Of a stretch of DNA of 6,045 nt, positions 1-4,915 are shown piece after piece. The notes beneath the pieces are model-generated. The model was not told where the DNA came from. It saw nothing but the letters and a program-made list of their open reading frames with translations, and searched no databases. Positions within the stretch are counted from its first letter, which is position 1; each line of letters begins with the position of its first letter. The DNA is from an uncultured bacterium. Its GTDB lineage: Bacteria > Cyanobacteriota > Vampirovibrionia > Gastranaerophilales > Gastranaerophilaceae. Position numbers and translations under genes: made by a program. The stretch spans positions 1 through 6,045 of the forward strand of contig CASECH010000201.1 of NCBI GenBank assembly GCA_949286405.1, read 5' to 3'.

Positions 1-365
1 AAGTATTGCACTAAAGAGCCATAAAACCCTAAATATGTAAAAGTTTTCATAAACCCTTTTAAACTATAATGAAAAAGAGTTGATCCAAATAAACTAACTA
101 TAACAATCATAAAATAAGCTAAAAGCCATAGTTCAAAACTCTTGCAAGACAGAGCTTTCTTTGGAGTTGTAAATAATTTAACAACAGTTAAAAATATAGT
201 TATTAATGCAACAAAGCCAATGACATCTGACGACATAAAAGTCGATGCCAAATACACAATAAGTATCGATACGAAAATAAATTTATCAATATTTTGCAAA
301 AATAAACTATTTTCATAACAGAAATTTAGTTTTGATTGAGAAAAATTAAGAATTTTATTGAACAT
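1..365 (-). CDS. O-antigen ligase-like multi-pass membrane protein, N-terminal part (cut by left edge)
   Basis: An uninterrupted frame starts with ATG at 365-363 and runs off the left edge, giving 121 codons with no stop. The product (MFNKILNFSQ...) has hydrophobic segments at about residues 28-45, 48-65, 78-97 and 106-121, separated by short charged loops such as TTPKK at 67-70. A stretch around residues 91-105 (SLFGSTLFHYSLKGF) resembles the early Ser/Trp loop of the O-antigen ligase/polymerase (Wzy_C, IctB-like) family. Such proteins sit in the inner membrane and transfer or polymerise surface glycans. The diagnostic C-terminal half is outside the window, so the family call is tentative; another polytopic protein is possible. 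The start overlaps the stop of the upstream DUF4330 gene by 11 nt and has no clear Shine-Dalgarno, which suggests translational coupling. The upstream sugar-kinase-like gene fits a glycan role. Confidence 0.62.
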   Translation of the reverse strand, partial: MFNKILNFSQSKLNFCYENSLFLQNIDKFIFVSILIVYLASTFMSSDVIGFVALITIFLTVVKLFTTPKKALSCKSFELWLLAYFMIVIVSLFGSTLFHYSLKGFMKTFTYLGFYGSLVQY

Positions 366-921
366 TGTCTGCTTTATTAATTGATTTATCTAACTCTTTA
401 TCATCTGTAGATTGCATTACGCGAATATCTGAAACTGTACCTGTAAATTTATAATCCCTACCTTCTAAAGTTATAGGTAATCCCATTTTAATTTTGTTAC
501 CACCAACAACAGCACCATCCTTAGTAATTTTGGCAGTATCTGTCAAAGTAACAAGAACATCGTACATATTAGCTTGAGAAACATCATCCACAACCATAAC
601 CTTATTAGGTTTCAATGTCGGCAAGACAACCTTTCTTCTATCAGCTTTTACATTTACTATATCCAAATCAGAGTATGGAACATTTCTGATACTTATAAAA
701 GTCTTATCCCCTGATTTAATTGGCAAATCATTACCTGTATAAGTAATACCTCTAATAAACACTTGAAATGAAATTTGAGAAGTAGCTTCAATTTGCTTTG
801 CAGCAGTTTGTCTAAAGTTTTTGAAAGTCAAAAAACCGACAAACAAAGCTATGATTACACCAAGTATAATAATCAAATCTACAGGTCTAACCTTTTTTAG
901 TGTATCTGTTAAATTTTGCAT
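355..921 (-). CDS. DUF4330-family single-pass membrane protein
   Basis: The 188-residue protein has a short basic N-terminus (KKVRPVD), one transmembrane helix at about residues 14-33, and a beta-rich soluble domain of about 150 residues that is expected to lie on the outer face of the membrane. The N-terminal RPVDLIIILG pattern, the length and the following IRG..Y.GNDLPIK region match my memory of DUF4330, a family seen mainly in cyanobacteria and some Firmicutes with no assigned function. A strong AAGGAGA site (about 928-934) lies 6 nt before the ATG, so the start is secure. It follows the sugar kinase gene by 27 nt and overlaps the O-antigen-ligase-like gene by 11 nt, so the two membrane proteins are probably made together. 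A role as a partner or anchor of the polytopic protein is inference only. Confidence 0.75.
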   Translation of the reverse strand: MQNLTDTLKKVRPVDLIIILGVIIALFVGFLTFKNFRQTAAKQIEATSQISFQVFIRGITYTGNDLPIKSGDKTFISIRNVPYSDLDIVNVKADRRKVVLPTLKPNKVMVVDDVSQANMYDVLVTLTDTAKITKDGAVVGGNKIKMGLPITLEGRDYKFTGTVSDIRVMQSTDDKELDKSINKADNVQ

Positions 922-948
922 AAAAATTCTCCTTTTTAGAGTAAAAAT

Positions 949-1953
949 CTATAAAAGCTCAACAGCCTTCAAAAGTTCATCAATAGTTGTAGTAGCACAA
1001 CCAAACTGACGAACAACTATACTAGCTGCGATATTTCCGATTATTGCAGCAGTGTATGAATCAGCACCTGCAGCTAAAGCTAAAGTATATACGGCAGTAA
1101 CTGTGTCACCTGCACCGGTAACATCAAACACTTCTGACTTATTAAAAACAGGAATCTTAGAATAGTTTTTATCAGGTTTTGCAACAAACATCCCATCAGC
1201 ACCACAAGTAATCAATACAGATTTTGCATTGGTTTCTTCAAGAAGTTTGTCCCCTGCATGTTTCAAATCATCTTCACTGTTTATAAAAAATCCCACAGAC
1301 TTTTGAGTATCAGGCAAATTAGGGGTCATAGAAGTAATATTTTTATAAGTACCCAAATCTCTTTGAGCATCAACTACAACTATTTTACCATATTTATTTG
1401 CACACTCGATAGTTTTTTCAATTATTTTAGGAGTTAATGTCCCTATATGATAATTAGAAAGAATAACTGCATCATGCAAAGGCACAGCTTTTTCGATATT
1501 TTGGATAACTTTTTCTTCTATATCCTCACTCAAAAAACCATCAGTTTGTCTGTCAATTCTTACAATCTGTTGAGTAATAGAAGTTGTAATAGATCCGGAA
1601 ATTCTTGTTTTAGTAGTTGTTTTTCTTTTAGGATCCACAACAAGATATTGACAGTTCACATTAGCCTTTTCAAAAGTATCTCTAAGTTGTCCAGCTTGAA
1701 AATCTTCACCACATACTCCAATTACAGAAACATTTCCGTTATTTAAAGTTGCAACGTTATGTGCAGCATTCGACGCAGCACCTAAAATAAGTTTTGTATG
1801 TGAATGACGTAAAATTAATACAGGAGCCTCTCTTGATATACGTTCGGCATCACCATAAACCATTTCATCAATAGCTAAATCTCCGACAACTAAAACTTTC
1901 GGCTGATTTAATTTTTTTATATAAGAAATAATTTGCTCTCTATCTTCAAACAT
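949..1953 (-). CDS. PfkB-family sugar kinase, HldA/RfaE (heptose-7-phosphate kinase)-like
   Basis: This 334-residue cytoplasmic kinase has the ribokinase/PfkB fold. VLVVGDLAIDEMVYG (20-34) and RISREAPV (38-45) match the start of the HldE kinase domain (VVGDxxLDxYxxG, RISPEAPV). DVTGAGDT at 277-284 is the PfkB signature, with the catalytic base at Asp283. MTPNL (209-213) corresponds to the family TPN motif. HldA phosphorylates D-glycero-D-manno-heptose 7-phosphate at C1 in ADP-heptose synthesis for LPS. The adenylyltransferase half of bifunctional HldE is absent. Substrate-side motifs differ from E. coli: GAASNAAHNVA replaces GGAANVA, SNYHIG replaces SDYAKG, and DAQRD replaces DPKG. The exact sugar is therefore uncertain. 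I chose ATG 1953 because AAAGAGA (1968-1962) lies 8 nt upstream; an in-frame TTG at 1971 would add six residues. It lies 57 nt after the phosphoesterase gene and 27 nt before DUF4330. Confidence 0.85.
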   Translation of the reverse strand: MFEDREQIISYIKKLNQPKVLVVGDLAIDEMVYGDAERISREAPVLILRHSHTKLILGAASNAAHNVATLNNGNVSVIGVCGEDFQAGQLRDTFEKANVNCQYLVVDPKRKTTTKTRISGSITTSITQQIVRIDRQTDGFLSEDIEEKVIQNIEKAVPLHDAVILSNYHIGTLTPKIIEKTIECANKYGKIVVVDAQRDLGTYKNITSMTPNLPDTQKSVGFFINSEDDLKHAGDKLLEETNAKSVLITCGADGMFVAKPDKNYSKIPVFNKSEVFDVTGAGDTVTAVYTLALAAGADSYTAAIIGNIAASIVVRQFGCATTTIDELLKAVELL

Positions 1954-1976
1954 AGTTAAAATCTCTTTCAAAAATA

Positions 1977-2002
1977 TGCTAACACAAACAAAAATTTTAG
2001 CA
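1977..2002 (-). terminator. Weak hairpin between phosphoesterase and kinase genes, possible attenuator
   Basis: Read on the minus strand, TGCTAA and TTAGCA form a 6-bp stem around a 14-nt loop, followed directly by TATTTTTG. The shape resembles an intrinsic terminator, but the stem has only two G:C pairs and the U-run is interrupted. At best it is leaky and would reduce, not stop, transcription into the kinase gene. It could also be a chance match in AT-rich spacer. Confidence 0.2.
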
Positions 2003-2010
2003 AAACAACT

Positions 2011-2745
2011 CTAAATATGCCTATCTTTAGGATTTAAAATCATACTTGCCAACTTTAAGCACCCATCAAAACCTCTTTTTGAAACAATTTCCGCAGCAGT
2101 TTCCTTATCATAATCGACAAATCTATGCTCAATAGAAAAAGTTCCGTTTTCAAAATTTGCAATAACATAACAAGCTTTAGGTTCCCCATGCATAGGGCGT
2201 CCAACACTACCAACATTAACAACTGTTTGCTTTTTATTAGTCTGATACCCGCAAGGGATATGAGTATGCCCGCAAAAAATCAAATCAGCATCAGTACCTG
2301 AAATAATTTCTTCAACTTTTTCTATTGGGAAGTCAGGTAAAATATCTTCATTATTTTTTCTTGGAGATCCGTGTACCATCAAAACTTTAACCCCACAAAT
2401 ATCAATGTCTTTTTGCTGAGGCAAATTTTTCAAAAAATTCTTTTGAGCATCCGACAAAATTTTCGCATCATCAGCTAAAGCATTAGCCATAACTGGGAAA
2501 GTTGAATATACTTGATTAAATAACTCTATAGAATATTCTGCTATCATTTTATCGGTATTTCCTTGAATAACTTCCCAATCATTTTGTTTTTCGACATAAT
2601 TAATCACAACATCAGGTTGAGGACCTGCCATCGCAAGGTCACCTAAACATAACACTTTTTCACAATCAAATTTATCCATATCATTTACAACAGCTTTCAA
2701 TGCTTGGAAATTTCCATGAATATCAGATAATACAGCAACTTTCAT
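2011..2745 (-). CDS. Calcineurin-like metallophosphoesterase (YfcE/MJ0936-type)
   Basis: The 244-residue soluble protein shows the metallophosphoesterase metal-binding motifs in order: SDIHGN (7-12, Asp8 and His10), LGD (34-36, Asp36), QGNTD (61-65, Asn63), MVHGSP (123-128, His125) and CGHTHIP (158-164, His160 and His162). These ligate a di-metal centre that hydrolyses phosphomonoesters or phosphodiesters. The GNTD form, in place of GNHD/E, is typical of the YfcE/MJ0936-like branch (Metallophos_2). The motif NVGSVGRP (177-184) also fits that branch. The natural substrate cannot be read from sequence. There is no signal peptide, so it acts in the cytoplasm. A GGAGGT site (2757-2752) sits 6 nt before the ATG, which fixes the start. 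It is the first gene of the minus-strand string and its promoter appears to share the symmetric -10 box with ispG. Confidence 0.88.
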   Translation of the reverse strand: MKVAVLSDIHGNFQALKAVVNDMDKFDCEKVLCLGDLAMAGPQPDVVINYVEKQNDWEVIQGNTDKMIAEYSIELFNQVYSTFPVMANALADDAKILSDAQKNFLKNLPQQKDIDICGVKVLMVHGSPRKNNEDILPDFPIEKVEEIISGTDADLIFCGHTHIPCGYQTNKKQTVVNVGSVGRPMHGEPKACYVIANFENGTFSIEHRFVDYDKETAAEIVSKRGFDGCLKLASMILNPKDRHI

Positions 2746-2767
2746 AAAACTACCTCCAAAAATTTTC

Positions 2768-2786
2768 TTGTGCTATTATAAACATA
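2768..2786. promoter_or_regulatory. Symmetric divergent promoter between the phosphoesterase gene and ispG
   Basis: On the plus strand, TGCTATTAT (2771-2779) is an extended -10 element pointing toward ispG, with a predicted start near A2786. On the minus strand, the overlapping bases 2780-2775 read TATAAT, a perfect -10, with a predicted start near 2768. No good -35 is visible on either side at 16-18 bp. The two -10 boxes overlap by 5 bp and the predicted starts are about 18 bp apart, the geometry I recall for bidirectional promoters with symmetric -10 boxes. Start sites are predicted, not observed. Confidence 0.6.
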
Positions 2787-2788
2787 TT

Positions 2789-3844
2789 ATGATAAAAAGA
2801 AGAGAATCAAAAGAAATATCAATCGGAAATGTAAAAATCGGTCACAATAATCCAATAAGCGTACAATCAATGTGTAATACCGATACAAGAGATGTAAATG
2901 CGACCCTTGCTCAAATAGAAAAAATGCAAGAAAGAGGTTGCGAACTTGTAAGGCTTGCAGTACTTAATAAAGACGCTGCTTCTGCGATAAAAGAAATTGT
3001 AAAAAAATCACCGCTTCCGCTGATTGCAGATATACACTTTGACTACAGATTAGCAATAGAATGCATTAATAACGGGATTAATGCCCTAAGACTTAACCCT
3101 GGGAATATCGGCAAAAGAGAAAATGTTGAAAAAGTTGTTTCACTTGCAAAACAACAAAATATTCCAATAAGAATAGGTGTAAATGCCGGATCTTTAGAAA
3201 AAGAATACCAAGATAAAGATATACCATTATCTGAAAAAATGGTACTTAGCGCACTTGGTCATATCAAAATATTAGAAGAGCTTGATTTTGATTTAATAAA
3301 AGTATCTTTAAAATCGTCTGATGTGCTTACTACTATTGAAGCATATCGCTCTATTGCAGATAAAATACCTTATCCTCTCCATCTTGGAGTTACGGAAGCT
3401 GGAACCTTACGCGGAGGTTTAATAAAGTCTTCTGTAGGATTAGGTACACTTCTTGCTGAAGGGATTGGAGATACAATAAGGGTATCTTTAACAGAAGATC
3501 CGGTAGAAGAAGTAACTGCAGGCTTTGAAATTCTAAAGAGTTTGAATTTACGACAAAAAGGAGTAAATTTTGTATCTTGTCCGACATGTGGCAGAACTCA
3601 AATTGACCTAATAAATCTAGCTAAAAAAGTTGAAGAAAAATTTAAACACCTAGACCTTCCAATTACAATTGCGACCATGGGTTGTGCTGTCAATGGTCCA
3701 GGAGAAGCAAAACACGCTGATTTTGGAATTGCAGGTGGTATAAATGAAGGCTATGTCTTCAAAAAAGGAGAGATTATAGCTAAAGTTCCTGAAGACCAAC
3801 TTTTAGAAAAACTGGAAGAAATTATAAATAAATCATACAAATAG
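2789..3844 (+). CDS. ispG: 4-hydroxy-3-methylbut-2-enyl diphosphate synthase (IspG/GcpE)
   Basis: The 351-residue protein is the two-domain bacterial IspG, close to the E. coli length of 372. It converts 2-C-methyl-D-erythritol 2,4-cyclodiphosphate to HMBPP in the MEP isoprenoid pathway, in the cytoplasm, using a [4Fe-4S] cluster and ferredoxin or flavodoxin electrons. The N-terminal TIM barrel opens with ISIGNVKIG and NPISVQSMCNTDTRD. The C-terminal cluster ligands are Cys264, Cys267 (SCPTCGRT), Cys299 and Glu306 (GCAVNGPGE), with the same spacing as E. coli Cys270, Cys273, Cys305 and Glu312. ATG 2789 is chosen because MIKRRESKEISIG aligns with the usual start; a TTG at 2768 would only extend upstream through the promoter. 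No Shine-Dalgarno precedes the ATG, and the predicted transcript starts about 3 nt before it. The gene appears intact. Confidence 0.97.
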   Translation: MIKRRESKEISIGNVKIGHNNPISVQSMCNTDTRDVNATLAQIEKMQERGCELVRLAVLNKDAASAIKEIVKKSPLPLIADIHFDYRLAIECINNGINALRLNPGNIGKRENVEKVVSLAKQQNIPIRIGVNAGSLEKEYQDKDIPLSEKMVLSALGHIKILEELDFDLIKVSLKSSDVLTTIEAYRSIADKIPYPLHLGVTEAGTLRGGLIKSSVGLGTLLAEGIGDTIRVSLTEDPVEEVTAGFEILKSLNLRQKGVNFVSCPTCGRTQIDLINLAKKVEEKFKHLDLPITIATMGCAVNGPGEAKHADFGIAGGINEGYVFKKGEIIAKVPEDQLLEKLEEIINKSYK

Positions 3845-3880
3845 TACATGTCCTTATTATGTTAAGAAATTATAATGATT

Positions 3881-3908
3881 TTGTTACTGCTTTCAAAAGT
3901 AATATAAT
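3881..3908 (+). promoter_or_regulatory. Candidate promoter for the exported-protein genes
   Basis: TTGTTA (3881-3886) and a perfect TATAAT (3903-3908) are separated by 16 bp, with a predicted start near 3915 and a leader of about 22 nt that contains the ribosome binding site of the next gene. It lies in the 92-nt gap after ispG. I see no terminator hairpin in that gap, so read-through from ispG is also possible. AT-rich spacer makes chance TATAAT matches common; another sits at 3871-3876 without a spaced -35. Confidence 0.5.
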
Positions 3909-3927
3909 TAGTGGTACAATATTAATT

Positions 3928-3934
3928 GAGGTGG
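3928..3934 (+). promoter_or_regulatory. Shine-Dalgarno that decides the start of the 107-residue exported protein
   Basis: GAGGTGG lies just ahead of ATG 3937, with the GAGG core 5 nt away. This places the start 78 nt downstream of the most upstream in-frame ATG (3859), which has no such site and would bury the signal peptide behind 26 extra residues. Confidence 0.75.
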
Positions 3935-3936
3935 AA

Positions 3937-4260
3937 ATGAAAAACAGATTTTTAACATTAATTTTAATTGGGCTTATGACTACAACAGCTCCTTGTTTTG
4001 CGGAACTAACAACTTCAGATACATACGACGCTGATTATCTTAGAAATCACGGACACTCAGAAATCACTATCGAAGCTGTTCAACGCAGTAAATGCAGAGC
4101 TAATGGAGAAGAATACAAATCTGAAGTAAAAAATCCTATGTATGAAAAAGCTCCTATGAAACAAATAAGATACTTTTTTATGAATGTTGACCCTGCTTAT
4201 GATGATGAATCATTTATGCAACATGACATTAAAGCAGCCCCTAACTGGCGTGATTACTAG
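3937..4260 (+). CDS. Small exported protein of unknown function
   Basis: I do not recognise this 107-residue protein. It starts with a clear Sec signal peptide: basic MKNR, a hydrophobic core at about residues 5-16, and a likely cleavage after CFA (20-22) before ELTTSD. The mature part is about 85 residues, hydrophilic, with a single cysteine (Cys53). It contains the segment DADYLRNHGHSEITIEAV (31-48), which looks like a short helix-forming motif, and an acidic and aromatic end with YFFMNVDPAYDDESFMQHD (79-97) and NWRDY. There are no enzyme motifs. The cysteine at residue 20 is not in a proper lipobox, so a lipoprotein is unlikely. Its stop overlaps the GTG of the TPR-like gene by 11 nt, which ties the two together. 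The family may be restricted to a narrow lineage; this is a guess from non-recognition. Confidence 0.8.
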   Translation: MKNRFLTLILIGLMTTTAPCFAELTTSDTYDADYLRNHGHSEITIEAVQRSKCRANGEEYKSEVKNPMYEKAPMKQIRYFFMNVDPAYDDESFMQHDIKAAPNWRDY

Positions 4261-4912
4261 AAAAATAATTTCCACCCTGTTAGTTTTAGGATTAATATTT
4301 TTAGCTCATAATACAGAGCATGCTTGTGCTGCACAAATTGGACAGCTCGAATATGATAACATTTCGTTTGATTACAAAAAAGTAAACAAATCAGAATTGC
4401 TCCAAGAAGCGGATTTTTATTATCATAAATTTGAAACAGCTAACAATAGTGTTGAAAAGAAGCATTATTTGCAACTTGCAATGGGGGAGTATTATACTTT
4501 GACAATGCTCCCTACAGCTGATATCAAATCTTTTGTCAGACTTGCAAGATTATATGACCTAGCTGACAAAGGTAGTCTTGCAAGAAGTTATTTTGATAAA
4601 GCAATGAATATAAATAAGAATAATGCTGATTTAAATTTTTATCTTGGCGAGTTTTATTATAAAAGGCATGAATTCCACCATGCACTTCACCATTATAAAA
4701 TAGCATATAACAGTGAATATTCAAAACAGTATAATATTAATCTAAAAATGGCAATTATATATGAAAAACTTGCAGATTTAGTCAACGCAAAAAAATATTA
4801 CCAAATATCATACATGCTTAATCCACAAAACAGAGCTCTACAAGAAAAAATACATTCAATAAATGAGCTAAACTATGAGAAGACAGATTATTATAATGTC
4901 ACAAGGGAGTAA
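4250..4912 (+). CDS. Exported TPR-like repeat protein
   Basis: This 220-residue protein has a Sec signal peptide (MITRKIISTLLVLGLIFLA, then cleavage near ACA or CAA at about residues 26-28) followed by helical repeats. TPR-like units appear at about residues 93-125, 127-160 and 161-194, with family features such as LARLYDLADKGSLARSYFDKA, YLGEFYYKRHEFHHALHHY and KMAIIYEKLADLVNAKKYY; a further helical pair may sit at 53-86. TPR domains hold partner proteins, so a scaffold role outside the cytoplasm is likely. The partner is unknown, though the flanking exported proteins are natural candidates. The frame stays open upstream to ATG 4184, but GTG 4250 gives a normal signal peptide and overlaps the previous stop by 11 nt. 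No strong Shine-Dalgarno precedes it, so coupled re-initiation is inferred. ATG 4223 is an alternative. Confidence 0.78.
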   Translation: MITRKIISTLLVLGLIFLAHNTEHACAAQIGQLEYDNISFDYKKVNKSELLQEADFYYHKFETANNSVEKKHYLQLAMGEYYTLTMLPTADIKSFVRLARLYDLADKGSLARSYFDKAMNINKNNADLNFYLGEFYYKRHEFHHALHHYKIAYNSEYSKQYNINLKMAIIYEKLADLVNAKKYYQISYMLNPQNRALQEKIHSINELNYEKTDYYNVTRE

Positions 4913-4915
4913 AAA

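Noticed and set aside
821..1009. Open frame of 62 codons on the plus strand across the DUF4330 start
   Set aside because: It is antisense to DUF4330 and to the end of the kinase gene, with no domain or ribosome site. It is a by-product of AT-rich coding.
1447..1746. Open frame of 99 codons on the plus strand
   Set aside because: It lies wholly antisense to the kinase gene, has low-complexity Ser/Phe/Asn-rich content and no ribosome site. The kinase frame with its motifs explains this stretch.
2768..2788. TTG start that would extend ispG by seven residues
   Set aside because: The extension would run through the -10 box, has no ribosome site and is absent from the usual IspG N-terminus.
3390..3587. 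Open frame of 65 codons on the minus strand inside ispG
   Set aside because: Leucine-rich antisense shadow of a highly conserved ispG region.
3859..3936. Upstream ATG for the small exported protein
   Set aside because: It would put 26 polar residues before the signal peptide, and the Shine-Dalgarno fits ATG 3937.
3845..3936. Terminator after ispG
   Set aside because: I looked for a GC-rich hairpin with a U-run on the plus strand and found none, so ispG may read through into the exported genes.
4536..4724. Open frame of 62 codons on the minus strand inside the TPR-like gene
   Set aside because: Antisense shadow with no start signals; the sense frame has clear repeats.
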